Positions 1 through 6,600 are shown, numbered from the stretch's first letter. The stretch: DNA of 10,909 nucleotides from JBDRGC01 sp043818215 (GCA_043818215.1 JBDRGC010000349.1:1-10909), one strand, 5' to 3'. A program made the numbers and translations. Notes: generated from the sequence alone by a model not told the origin.

Positions 1-448
1 TGATGCAGGCATCTTTTTCGAGGTTTCAAACCCGAAAACACGCCGAATCGCGGCCAAAAATCTATGCGATAGACCTTTTTCCGGCTTCCCCCCCTAACCA
101 ATGGACGCACCCAAAAGGTTCCGTTTGGACAAAGTCGAGCTCAGGACAGGTGTTAGCAAGTTGGTTTTCCGCTTTGGATACATGGGGGTTTTGCTCAGTC
201 TTGCACCCCAATACAACTAATCTCCATCCCTTCGGCCCCGCTCAGGGTAAACTCCAGGGCTTTTAGCTCCAATCACCTTAGTATGACGCTGTATCTTCGT
301 GGTGGCATACTTGACCAAACAAGCTGTGCCATCGGTGAAGAACATGGCGTTGCGGCGTTGTTGCCAGTAACGGCGGCAGCGCCAGCCGAGCCGACCACCT
401 TCTTCGAGGATGTTGGCGAAATCATCACCAGTTTCATTGCCGCCACGG
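1..448. other. gap without an intact gene; degenerate repeats
   Basis: No convincing gene is seen here. Two degenerate copies of a common 'CCTTCGAC...CGCTCAGGACAGG'-type interspersed repeat are visible: AAAGTCGAGCTCAGGACAGG at 131-150 and CCCTTCGGCCCCGCTCAGGG at 228-247. A 31-codon open frame from base 2 to a TAA at 95-97 could be the tail of a gene entering from the left, but I do not recognise it. Bases 250-448 are open on both strands for up to 60 codons and border the terC remnant. They match no family I know, so their origin is unresolved. Confidence 0.4.
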
Positions 449-579
449 TCTTGCTGGTCTTCGGGGAGCTTGCCGGCCAGAATCGAAATGAAGATGACGT
501 TATCAATCCCCAGTACGATTTCCAGAGCAGTAAGCGTAAGTAGTGCGATCCAGGTTTGATGGTCTGCAAGCCATTCCAT
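449..579 (-). pseudogene. TerC-family membrane protein, 5' remnant
   Basis: The first 44 or so residues read as the N-terminus of a TerC/YkoY-type integral membrane protein (tellurium-resistance or metal-efflux family): MEWLADHQTWIALLTL, then the signature ALEIVLGIDNVIFISILAGK, whose acidic and Asn residues lie in the first membrane helices. A good ribosome site (AAGGAAG, 8 bases upstream) precedes the ATG at 579-577, so the start is authentic. After Gln-Asp-Arg near base 448 the frame stays open to 217 but switches to a polar, Arg- and Gly-rich sequence with no TerC character. Intact family members have several more membrane helices, so at least three quarters of the gene is missing. I infer a deletion or insertion with a breakpoint near 448 and no functional product. 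Confidence 0.72.
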
Positions 580-640
580 AATGATCTTCCTTGCTCAAGT
601 AATATAAGTGCGGCCTTTGACTGCAACCAAACTTGATGAT

Positions 641-730
641 TGTCATTGCGAAGCAGCTTTACCGCTGAAGCGATCTCGTCCTTGGCATGAAGGAGACTGC
701 CACGCTCCGTAAACTCCGCTCGCAGTGACA
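641..730. repeat. 90-bp interspersed element with TGTCATTGCG inverted ends
   Basis: The ends are TGTCATTGCG (641-650) and CGCAGTGACA (721-730), inverted copies with one mismatch. The interior has GAAGC and AGCGATCTCGTC, resembling the widespread bacterial 'TCATTGCGAG...GCGAAGCAATCTC' small repeat. It carries no coding capacity, which fits a non-autonomous MITE- or REP-like element. It lies just upstream of the terC remnant's ribosome site. A second, better preserved member is at 8414-8500. Confidence 0.65.
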
Positions 731-846
731 TTAATGTGACATTGTCAAACTACTCAGCCCATGTCAGGGCGACTGGTCCCTTGCAAACCCTTCGGGTGGG
801 CTACGCACGGGATGCTGCGCGAAAGTCACAGCAACAAAATGCGCGA

Positions 847-864
847 AGTCCACCTTCGTGGACT
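847..864. repeat. hairpin, 7-bp stem
   Basis: AGTCCAC and GTGGACT pair perfectly around the loop CTTC. The preceding GGATGCTGCGCGA (810-822) recurs exactly at 7524-7536, so this hairpin probably belongs to a dispersed intergenic repeat. No adjacent gene is served as a terminator. Confidence 0.5.
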
Positions 865-968
865 GTTAGCCGACGCAACCCAGCACATCTTCTTTTGGAG
901 AAGATACGATTTTATATTCTGGCAGAGTCTAGTACATATTGCATAAAATGGCAACCATTGAAAACGAA

Positions 969-999
969 GGTGCGACGCACTTGTAAAGTGCGTCACACC
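969..999. repeat. long hairpin, 14-bp stem with one mismatch
   Basis: GGTGCGACGCACTT (969-982) pairs with AAGTGCGTCACACC (986-999) around the three-base loop GTA, with a single mismatch. It resembles the dispersed 'GGTGCGACGCACTT...AAGTGCGTCGCACC' repeats of several bacterial genomes. There is no gene immediately upstream and no T-run, so a terminator role is unlikely. Confidence 0.6.
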
Positions 1000-1128
1000 T
1001 GGCAAATCACATCGAAACACTTGACGGGAAGCCCAGGGTTTGCTAACCTATGGCCCCCCCAACCCACCAATCCTGGGGGGAGTAGAAGTAGTTGCTCAAA
1101 ATGTTAGTGCTGCATTATCATGCCCTTT

Positions 1129-1156
1129 GGGTATGCATCCCCAAAGATGCGTACCC
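1129..1156. repeat. hairpin, 11-bp stem with one mismatch
   Basis: GGGTATGCATC (1129-1139) pairs with GATGCGTACCC (1146-1156) with one mismatch around CCCAAA. An alternative shorter fold pairs CTTTGGG with CCCAAAG. It is another dispersed intergenic hairpin, only 20 bases before the GGTAAAT inverted element. Confidence 0.5.
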
Positions 1157-1175
1157 ACCGACAAAACCGAATTTT

Positions 1176-1269
1176 AAATGGTAAATGGTGAATTACAAAT
1201 GGTAAATGATTGTGGCGCTGTCTGCACTTCATTTACATTTTACCATTCAGCATTTACCATTTACCATTT
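1176..1269. repeat. inverted element built of GGTAAAT heptamers
   Basis: The left arm (1176-1209) contains AAATGGTAAATGG and a second AAATGGTAAATGA. The right arm (1230-1269) is its reverse complement in type, with CCATTTACCATTT at 1257-1269 exactly complementary to 1176-1188. Within each arm the unit GGTAAAT/ATTTACC recurs with a 7-base step. The roughly 20-base centre is unrelated (GTGGCGCTGTCTGC). The transcript could form a long imperfect hairpin. It has no coding content. Confidence 0.7.
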
Positions 1270-1291
1270 CATTCCCCCCTGCTCCCCCGCT

Positions 1292-1394
1292 CCCCCCGGC
1301 CCCCAATCCTGGGGGAGCACACTCTCCGTGTCTGCCCATAGGGTAAAGAGACATAAAAGCAGAAATGTCCCCCCCAGAATTGGGGGCCGGGGGG
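1292..1394. repeat. pair of opposed 24-bp GC-rich repeats
   Basis: Bases 1292-1315 and 1371-1394 are reverse complements over 24 bases with one mismatch, separated by 55 bases. Each copy is itself partly palindromic (CCCCCAGAATTGGGGG at 1371-1386). A related, shorter copy is at 1054-1080. The right copy ends 21 bases before the ATG of the FAD oxidoreductase, so the 5' untranslated region probably includes it. A frame extending upstream of that ATG is repeat sequence and should not be counted as protein. Confidence 0.7.
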
Positions 1395-1415
1395 CGACTC
1401 ACAAAAAGAGTTCTC

Positions 1416-2585
1416 ATGAGTACCACAGCCGATGTCATCATCATTGGGGGAGGGATTCACGGAGCCAGCCTGGCCTTTCACCTTTCGCAGCGCGGCCTTG
1501 AACCGCTCGTGCTGGAGCGGCGTTTCATCGCTGCCGAAGCCACCGGACGATCCAGCGGACTGGTGCGAATGCACTATGACCTGGAGCCGGAATCCCGGCT
1601 GGCCTGGGAATCGTTTCGATATTTCCACAACTGGCGTGAAATGGTCGGCGGAGATGCCGGCTTCACTCGCACGGGTTTCATCCAATTGGTCAAGCCCGCG
1701 TATGTCGAGCAGCTCGAAGCCAATATCACCATGCACCAGCGCATCGGCATTCCCAGTTTACTGGTAACCGCTGAGGATGTAAAACGTCTGGCGCCGCACT
1801 TTGCGACCGGCGATTTCGAAATGGCGGCCTACGAACCCGAATCCGGATACGCGGACCCCAGCGCGGCGACTGCATCCCTGATGAACGCGGCCCGCAGGCA
1901 GGGCGCCCGTCTTGTGCAGGAATGCACGGTGACTGGCATTCGGGTTGATTCTGGGAAAGTGAGCGGGGTGACCACCACTCAAGGGGATTTCTCCGCCCCG
2001 GTGATTGTGAACGCCGCGGGTGCCTGGGCTGCCGGAGTCGCCAAAATGGCAGGGGTAGCGATCCCCGTTGATACCTGGCAGCACGATACCATGTTCGTCC
2101 AGCGTCCACCGGAGATGGGGCTAATGCACCCAACTGCCATTGACGATGTTAACTCGATGTATTTCCGCCCAGAAACCGGCGGCCTGACCCTGGTTGGGCT
2201 GGAAGATGGCAATCCCATCGGCGAGGCCCCCGAGGGTTACGTTGACCGCGCCCAGCCCGGTTTCGTCGAACGGGCCATCGAGCGCATTTGCCAGCGCATC
2301 CCAATAATGGAGCAGGCATCTCTGCACAGCGACCACGGCGGCTACGATGGCATCACCCCCGATCAGCGGGCCATCCTCGGGCCGGCCGGGCCGGAAGGTT
2401 TTTATTTGCAGTGCGGCTTCAGCGGAACCGGATTCAAGATTGCGCCTGCAGTGGGGGCTTGTATGTCAGAGTTGATCCTGGACGGGCAGGCGGAAACGGT
2501 GGATATTTCTCCCTTCGCGCCGCAGCGTTTCGATGATGGGAAATTGCTCAAAGGAGACCATTCTTATGAGAATATCTGGCATTGA
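1416..2585 (+). CDS. FAD-dependent oxidoreductase, DAO / sarcosine oxidase beta-like
   Basis: A 389-residue flavoprotein of the D-amino-acid oxidase superfamily, which oxidises C-N bonds of amino acids or N-methyl amines such as glycine, sarcosine or D-amino acids. The FAD-binding Rossmann motif is at the N-terminus (VIIIGGGIHGAS, Gly11, Gly13, Gly16), followed by the ribose-binding Glu in LVLERR. The ATGRSSGLVRMHYD stretch matches the SoxB-type flavin region. The C-terminal FAD closure is clear (GYDGITPDQRAILGPAG and LQCGFSGTGFKIAPAVG). Length fits the family's usual 370-430. The ATG at 1416 is chosen because the frame upstream is made of a GC-rich repeat; its ribosome site is only a weak AAAGAG. 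There is no signal peptide, so it is cytoplasmic. The exact substrate cannot be read from sequence. The stop lies only a few bases before a heptamer repeat region. Confidence 0.88.
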   Translation: MSTTADVIIIGGGIHGASLAFHLSQRGLEPLVLERRFIAAEATGRSSGLVRMHYDLEPESRLAWESFRYFHNWREMVGGDAGFTRTGFIQLVKPAYVEQLEANITMHQRIGIPSLLVTAEDVKRLAPHFATGDFEMAAYEPESGYADPSAATASLMNAARRQGARLVQECTVTGIRVDSGKVSGVTTTQGDFSAPVIVNAAGAWAAGVAKMAGVAIPVDTWQHDTMFVQRPPEMGLMHPTAIDDVNSMYFRPETGGLTLVGLEDGNPIGEAPEGYVDRAQPGFVERAIERICQRIPIMEQASLHSDHGGYDGITPDQRAILGPAGPEGFYLQCGFSGTGFKIAPAVGACMSELILDGQAETVDISPFAPQRFDDGKLLKGDHSYENIWH

Positions 2586-2591
2586 GATGTA

Positions 2592-2727
2592 AATTGGAGA
2601 TTAGAGATTGGAGATTAGGGATGTCGTGCCCGTAGGGTATTGGAGATTGGATGAAGTCTCCAATCTCCAATCTCCAATCTCCAATCTCCAATCTCCAATC
2701 TCCAATCTCTAATCTCTAATCTCTGCT
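2592..2727. repeat. opposed GGAGATT / CAATCTC heptamer arrays
   Basis: The right arm is a clean tandem array: seven CAATCTC units at 2661-2709 followed by two TAATCTC units to 2723. The left arm (2592-2619 and 2640-2650) carries GGAGATT units on the opposite sense, separated by an unrelated insert containing TGCCCGTAGGG. Arms can pair over many heptamers, giving a strong hairpin between the FAD-oxidoreductase and GH3-type genes. The same heptamer recurs at 7475-7556. It is not a CRISPR: units abut with no spacers. Confidence 0.85.
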
Positions 2728-2740
2728 CTAGCAAACCACG

Positions 2741-2760
2741 CTTTCTCGGCGTCGAGAAAG
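2741..2760. promoter_or_regulatory. hairpin just upstream of the GH3-type ribosome site
   Basis: CTTTCTCG and CGAGAAAG form a perfect 8-bp stem around GCGT. It ends five bases before the ribosome site GAGGAG (2765-2770) of the following gene, so a transcript would carry it in the 5' leader, where it could affect initiation or stability. It may simply be another dispersed hairpin repeat. Confidence 0.45.
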
Positions 2761-2779
2761 TTACGAGGAGAACAAATCC

Positions 2780-3931
2780 ATGAAAATCGATCCCAAATCA
2801 GCTATGATGATGCTAGAACATATACTCAAACCCTGGCACGCGGCCGTGGCGAATCCCGCTCAGGCCCAAGAAACGGTATTGCACCGCCTGCTCCAAGATT
2901 ACGCCAAGACAGATTACGGCCAGCAGCACGGTGGTGAAAATATCGAGACTCTGGCAGACTACCGGAGGGCCTTCCCGGCGACGCCCTACGATGAGGGCTA
3001 CAAACCCCTTATTGCGCGAGTCATGAAAAGCGAGGTGAGTCTGCTATTGTGGGAGGAACCCATAGGCTGGGCCATCACCCGCGGCACTACCAAAGGCGAG
3101 TCCAAGTTCATACCCATGACGCCCACAGATTTGGAGATGCGCGTCAGCGCTGGGAGGGCGGTGATGAATTACGTAGCCAGCAGCAAGAAGTTCGAGATTT
3201 TTGCCGGAGTCAATCTCAACCTGAATTTCCCCTCGGTGGTGGGGACGGTGCAGGCCGGTGAGCGGGAAGTCGAGTACGGCTACAGTTCGGGGATTTACAC
3301 CAGGCATGTCTCCAAATCCACGCCGGTGACTTCGCTGCCGACCCAAGAAGAGATCGATGCCCTGGGGGGCGGCAAAACCATGCGGGATTGGGAAGTCCGT
3401 TTCGAGTTAGCTTACGAAAGATGCAAGGATGAAAACGTCACCCTGGTGGGCGGGGTGGCCCCCACTGCGCTGGAATTCGGCAAGTTCCTGCATAAAAAAT
3501 ATAAACTCTATCCCAAAGATGTGTGGCAGACGCAGGTCATGACCCTGGGCAGCACGCCGGGAATCAACACCAGGCACCAACCGGCGCTCAACGCTATGTA
3601 CGGGCGTGGAGCGGTGATCCGCGAGATTTACGGAGCCACAGAGGGGCTGTTCGGCCAGCAGCGCGACGAGAAACGCGCCTGGGTGCCCAATTACGATTTG
3701 TTCTTCTTCGAGGTGGAAACGCGCTCCGGGATCAAGATGCTCCACGAGATGCGTCCCGGCGAGATGGGCAGTCTGATAGTCTCGACACCCATCTTGCCGC
3801 GCTACCGTATCGGCGATTTGATCCTGGCCTTCGAGTCCCCCTACTTCCGCTGCATTGGCCGCCAGCAGTGGAGTACCCCGCTGTATTATTGGTGGGGCGA
3901 GTTGATGAGTTTTGATTTTGGGCAGTTGTGA
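2780..3931 (+). CDS. GH3-type adenylate-forming protein (short form)
   Basis: A 383-residue member of the GH3 branch of the adenylate-forming (ANL) superfamily. Plant GH3 enzymes activate carboxylic acids with ATP and join them to amino acids; bacterial substrates are mostly unknown. Seen here: phosphate-binding loop TRGTTKGESKFIPMT (100-114), the adenine-binding motif IYGATEG (283-289), and the ribose-binding YRIGD (342-346). AGGAG at 2766-2770, nine bases before the ATG, supports the start. Many GH3 proteins exceed 500 residues. This one ends about 37 residues after YRIGD, so the mobile C-terminal domain, which helps the second half-reaction, appears to be missing. The end is followed directly by a terminator, which suggests a naturally short type rather than a fresh truncation. 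The substrate is unknown. The upstream FAD oxidoreductase is on the same strand but 194 bases of repeat lie between, so co-transcription is uncertain. Confidence 0.8.
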   Translation: MKIDPKSAMMMLEHILKPWHAAVANPAQAQETVLHRLLQDYAKTDYGQQHGGENIETLADYRRAFPATPYDEGYKPLIARVMKSEVSLLLWEEPIGWAITRGTTKGESKFIPMTPTDLEMRVSAGRAVMNYVASSKKFEIFAGVNLNLNFPSVVGTVQAGEREVEYGYSSGIYTRHVSKSTPVTSLPTQEEIDALGGGKTMRDWEVRFELAYERCKDENVTLVGGVAPTALEFGKFLHKKYKLYPKDVWQTQVMTLGSTPGINTRHQPALNAMYGRGAVIREIYGATEGLFGQQRDEKRAWVPNYDLFFFEVETRSGIKMLHEMRPGEMGSLIVSTPILPRYRIGDLILAFESPYFRCIGRQQWSTPLYYWWGELMSFDFGQL

Positions 3932-3955
3932 GGCAGGTGGTGGAGAGATTAACAA

Positions 3956-3985
3956 ACCTCCGAGGTTTGGGTAAACCTCGGAGGT
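3956..3985. terminator. bidirectional terminator between convergent genes
   Basis: ACCTCCGAGGTTT (3956-3968) and AAACCTCGGAGGT (3973-3985) form a perfect 13-bp stem with loop GGGT. It sits 25 bases after the GH3-type stop and 6 bases after the stop of the convergent membrane gene. T-rich stretches flank it (CTTTC on plus, TTTGTT on minus), which fits a factor-independent terminator working both ways. The sequence also resembles dispersed intergenic hairpins, so it may be a co-opted repeat. Confidence 0.75.
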
Positions 3986-3991
3986 CTTTCA

Positions 3992-4444
3992 TTACCGTTT
4001 TTGGAACATCCCGCGCAGGAGCAGCGATGCCCCGATGACGATCAAGATCAGGGGCCAGATCAATCCCCAATCGCCCAGGCCTATTCCGAAGAAGACAATC
4101 GCCAGGATGAAAGTTCCCATCACCGGGCGGCGGTAATTGGGGATAATCAGCCGGATGCAGATTTCGATCAGCAGTATCACCCCCGCGCCCAGGAAGAAGA
4201 TTGACCATGCTTCCGCGGGGAAAGGGAAATCAAAGGGCAGGCCGAGGCCGCCAATCCCTAATTGATCCAGAAATCCGAAATTATTGGCCAGCATCACTAC
4301 CCCAGCCCAAATCAGGATCACAGCCCAAATCAATGAGCCGAGGGGGTCACGCCGGTGTTTTTCTTCGTAGCTTTTCTCCTCGGCGGATTTTTCTTCGTGC
4401 TTTTGCATTTCTTTTTCGTCGGATTTTTCGTCTTTTTCGTTCAT
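3992..4444 (-). CDS. LiaF-like four-TM membrane protein with charged N-terminus
   Basis: A 150-residue predicted inner-membrane protein. Residues 1-33 are a highly charged Lys/Glu-rich tail (probably cytoplasmic, likely disordered or helical), then four hydrophobic segments at about 36-57, 79-101, 107-124 and 127-145. The paired-helix pattern, with short Gly/Trp-rich turns and ending in a Leu-rich stretch plus RGMFQKR, resembles the DUF5668/LiaF-type transmembrane domain found in cell-envelope stress proteins; the soluble C-terminal LiaF domain is absent. GGAGA six bases upstream of the ATG supports the start. It is monocistronic as far as seen and converges on the GH3-type gene. The family resemblance is from pattern recognition; a specific function is not known. 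Confidence 0.75.
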   Translation of the reverse strand: MNEKDEKSDEKEMQKHEEKSAEEKSYEEKHRRDPLGSLIWAVILIWAGVVMLANNFGFLDQLGIGGLGLPFDFPFPAEAWSIFFLGAGVILLIEICIRLIIPNYRRPVMGTFILAIVFFGIGLGDWGLIWPLILIVIGASLLLRGMFQKR

Positions 4445-4504
4445 GCGTATTCTCCTATAAAACCCATCTATGACTGAGCCACCGCCGGGGTTTCATACGG
4501 TGCG

Positions 4505-4527
4505 TATGACGGCAAAATGCCGTCATA
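4505..4527. repeat. hairpin, 10-bp perfect stem
   Basis: TATGACGGCA pairs with TGCCGTCATA around AAA. Flanking GAGCCACCGCC (left) and GGCGGCTC (right) could extend the pairing imperfectly. It lies about 60 bases upstream of the minus-strand membrane protein start and looks like a dispersed intergenic palindrome; a regulatory role is possible but not shown. Confidence 0.45.
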
Positions 4528-4829
4528 GGCGGCTCCTTATATCACCGAGAGTTCTGCATAATAGTTTTCCGCTGGCAATACTACAGCGAATGAGGAATAA
4601 AACGAATTTTTACCTCGAGCCTGTGCATTCGCTCCATTTGAGCGGTCAGAGTGACACACAATGAGTGAAAAAACACCTTGCCAAAGGCTATGTCTCGTTC
4701 CAGAGATTCAAATTCGTTCCTTTCTAAATTCGTTGTTTTTTTTTATGTAGAACTCTTTATCACCAAATAGACAAGCGTTGCCAATACTCTTAGAATAACA
4801 CATAAATCGCAGTACTGCAAAAGCAGCCC

Positions 4830-4877
4830 CCCCGAATGAATTCGGGGTCTGTTACAGGAAACATGCTGAAGCATGTT
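4830..4877 (-). terminator. two hairpins downstream of elp3
   Basis: On the minus strand, AACATGCT/AGCATGTT (4860-4877) folds 10 bases after the elp3 stop and is followed by TTTCC. A second stem CCCCGAAT/ATTCGGGG (4830-4847) follows. Position and order suit transcription termination or 3'-end protection of elp3 mRNA, though neither has a strong T-run. Confidence 0.45.
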
Positions 4878-4887
4878 GAGACACACA

Positions 4888-4908
4888 TCACGCTTCACGC
4901 TTCACGAG
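4888..4908. repeat. three TCACGCT-type heptamers forming the elp3 stop
   Basis: TCACGCT, TCACGCT, TCACGAG in tandem on the plus strand. Read on the minus strand they give codons Leu-Val-Lys-Arg-Glu-Ala and the TGA stop. Related TCACG units recur at 6650-6685 and 8013-8071. Confidence 0.7.
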
Positions 4909-6600
4909 ATACAAGTCTCCCCGCTCGAATCCCCTCTCTAAATAATAGCGCCGTGTGCCGACAGCCGCGATGACAGCCAACTTGCGGAATCTCCGCCGGC
5001 GGGCGATTGCCTCGGCCCGCAGCAGGAGCCGCGTGCCCAGACCGGTGTGCTGCGCAGCCCCCTGCTTCGCTTCCCCCACTTGAAGGGATTGCCCGTAAAT
5101 GTGAACCTCGCGGATGATCGCGGCCCCCGCCAGGTCTGCCAGCCCTGTGTCGGGTGAGTGGGGCATTGGCAGAGACAGCCGCAGGAATCCCGCCAACCTG
5201 TCATCCGGCGTCACAAATGAGATGAAATGCTCCTCGGCGAAATCCGCCCGATAAATCATATCGTCCAGCCGCAACTCGCCAACCGCAACTCGCTTGCCGC
5301 GCACCTCCCGGCAGCGGATGCACTCGCAGCGTTGGCCGCGCCGCCCCAACTCTCGCTGCACGTCCTGCCGCAGACTGGTGCGCTTGTTGCCAGCCACCAC
5401 ACTTGTCGAGGGGATGTCACGGATCACGCGGTCCACGCGGCAATAGCGCGGGATGGTGGTCTTCAGATCGGTAATCAAATCGACCAGTTCAGCGGTGGTG
5501 TAGGGGACGTATTCGCCCCGCTGCCAATACTCGTACAGTTCTGTGCCGGCCAAGAGTTGGGTGGGGTAAATCTTGATTTCGTCGGGGGCCAGACCATCCC
5601 ATAAACGAGGAAAATCCTCGCGATCGGATTCCGGGGTGGCACCCAGCAGATTGGGCATCCAGTGCAGCACAACTTTGAAGCCCGCAGCCCGCAGCAGGGT
5701 CATCGCCCGCCGCGTTGCCGCCGCCGTGTGACCGCGTTTGTTCAGGGTTAGAATACGGTCATCCATGCTCTGCGCACCCATCTGGACTTTGGTCACTCCC
5801 AGGGAGCGCAGCCACTTCAACTCTTGCGGGGTGATCTGGTCGGGACGCAGTTCCACAACCAGCCCCACATTGCGATGCGCGGCGGTCTCGTTGATGGCTT
5901 GAACTTCTTCCAGCGTTTTCGAACCTGGGTCAGCATTTACCGCCGAGAACACGGAGTCCGCAGAGAAAACAAAACCATTATTTTCATCTCTGCCCGCGCG
6001 TACTTCGCGGTGAGAATCAATATCCGCGTTCATGGCTTCGAAACAGCGGCGCAGGAACCATTCCTGGTAATCCCTGGGATACGCGCTCCAGGAGCCACCC
6101 AAAACCAGCAATTCTATTTTGTCTGTCGGATGGCCTACATCGTGCAGGGTTGCGATGCGGGCCGCGACTTGCTCGTAAGGGTCATACTTGTGGTACAGGG
6201 CGCGCATCGCCCCCGGCTCGTTTGGCAGGTAACTCTTGGGCATGCGCTCATCCGAGGGGCAGAAGATGCAGTGCCCCGGGCAGGGATAGGGTTTGGTCAA
6301 CACCGTCACTGTGGTCACCCCCGAAAGAGTGCGCATGGGTTTCAATCGAATTTTCGCCAATAAAGCCGGGTCGGCTTCCCATTCTCCCTGCGCCACTAAT
6401 TGCCTGTAAGCCGCCACCAAAACCGATTTGCCAAAATAGCCCTCACCACCGGGCAAAGGATGATGGCGGATAGCTTCGAACACCTTCTCGCCGCCGCGAA
6501 TCTCCTCCAACGCCTTACGCGCCAGAGCCAATTTCTCGGGGCTGTGCTGCCGGGATTGGAGCCAGGATTGTTCTTGGAGAGATGTTTTGGTAGAGGTCAT
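4888..6600 (-). CDS. elp3: Elp3-family tRNA U34 modification enzyme (radical SAM + GNAT)
   Basis: A 570-residue Elp3 homologue, which uses a radical-SAM centre and acetyl-CoA to start carboxymethyl modification of wobble uridine in tRNA. N-terminal tRNA-binding region at 20-95, then the iron-sulfur motif CPGHCIFCP (Cys107, Cys111, Cys114), IELLVLGGSWSAYP (162-175) and NETAAHRNVGLVVELRPD (237-254, with Glu-Leu-Arg where many Elp3s have Glu-Thr-Arg). A likely zinc segment is CECIRCREV (425-433). The GNAT domain is at about 455-568, with the acetyl-CoA loop QHTGLGTRLL and the final YYLERGF. Odd points: residues 196-222 look like repeat-derived sequence, and the last codons (VKREA) plus the TGA stop are made of TCACGCT repeats. 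The ATG at 6600 has no clear ribosome site, but the N-terminus fits the family. Divergent from the methyltransferase. Identity is secure. Confidence 0.95.
   Translation of the reverse strand: MTSTKTSLQEQSWLQSRQHSPEKLALARKALEEIRGGEKVFEAIRHHPLPGGEGYFGKSVLVAAYRQLVAQGEWEADPALLAKIRLKPMRTLSGVTTVTVLTKPYPCPGHCIFCPSDERMPKSYLPNEPGAMRALYHKYDPYEQVAARIATLHDVGHPTDKIELLVLGGSWSAYPRDYQEWFLRRCFEAMNADIDSHREVRAGRDENNGFVFSADSVFSAVNADPGSKTLEEVQAINETAAHRNVGLVVELRPDQITPQELKWLRSLGVTKVQMGAQSMDDRILTLNKRGHTAAATRRAMTLLRAAGFKVVLHWMPNLLGATPESDREDFPRLWDGLAPDEIKIYPTQLLAGTELYEYWQRGEYVPYTTAELVDLITDLKTTIPRYCRVDRVIRDIPSTSVVAGNKRTSLRQDVQRELGRRGQRCECIRCREVRGKRVAVGELRLDDMIYRADFAEEHFISFVTPDDRLAGFLRLSLPMPHSPDTGLADLAGAAIIREVHIYGQSLQVGEAKQGAAQHTGLGTRLLLRAEAIARRRRFRKLAVIAAVGTRRYYLERGFERGDLYLVKREA
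5938..6013. repeat. inverted repeat-like segment inside elp3
   Basis: The left arm (5938-5970, ACCGCCGAGAACACGGAG then TCCGCAGAGAAAAC) and right arm (5981-6013, TTTTCATCTCTGCC then CGCGCGTACTTCGCGGTGA) are imperfect reverse complements. Both resemble the 'ACCGC(A)GAGAACGCAGAG' type of dispersed short repeat, whose relative CGCAAAGG is at 9548-9571. In elp3 it encodes about residues 196-222, between the conserved CFEAMN and SKTLEEVQ. Confidence 0.6.

Larger units (their letters stand above)
580..1415. other. 836-base gene-free stretch rich in hairpin repeats
   Basis: Open frames here are short, overlap on both strands and lack protein character, so I call no gene. The stretch contains a 90-bp element with inverted ends (641-730), hairpins at 847-864, 887-905, 969-999 and 1129-1156, an inverted GGTAAAT-repeat element (1176-1269), and two opposed copies of a C-rich/G-rich palindrome (1292-1315 and 1371-1394) just before the FAD-oxidoreductase start. 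The promoter of that gene probably lies in the 1316-1415 part, but no clear -35/-10 pair stands out. Confidence 0.6.
4445..4887. other. 443-base gene-free stretch with hairpins
   Basis: No credible gene. Contents: a hairpin TATGACGGCA/TGCCGTCATA (4505-4527, loop AAA), an AT-rich middle with a run of nine T (4735-4743) and no coding signal, and two hairpins at the right edge that probably terminate elp3. The promoter and ribosome site for the minus-strand membrane protein lie at its left end. Confidence 0.55.

Noticed and set aside
3..266. 87-codon open frame on the plus strand
   Set aside because: It lacks a recognisable family, runs through degenerate repeats at 131-150 and 228-247, and has no supporting start signal.
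283..543. 86-codon plus-strand frame with Ala/Val-rich, protein-like sequence
   Set aside because: Its second half is antisense to the clear TerC N-terminus; the first half might be real but no family or start signal supports it.
736..1107. 123-codon open frame on the plus strand
   Set aside because: It runs through hairpin repeats, has no ribosome site and no protein character, and overlaps open frames in other phases.
1365..1415. 17-codon N-terminal extension of the FAD oxidoreductase
   Set aside because: It translates the GC-rich palindrome; the Rossmann motif is at the normal distance from the ATG at 1416.
2661..2723. CRISPR-like array of CAATCTC units
   Set aside because: Units are only 7 bases long and abut without spacers, so this is a short tandem repeat, not a CRISPR.
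4664..4800. Possible small RNA in the AT-rich gap
   Set aside because: There is a T-run at 4735-4743 but no strong hairpin before it and no promoter pair I can support.
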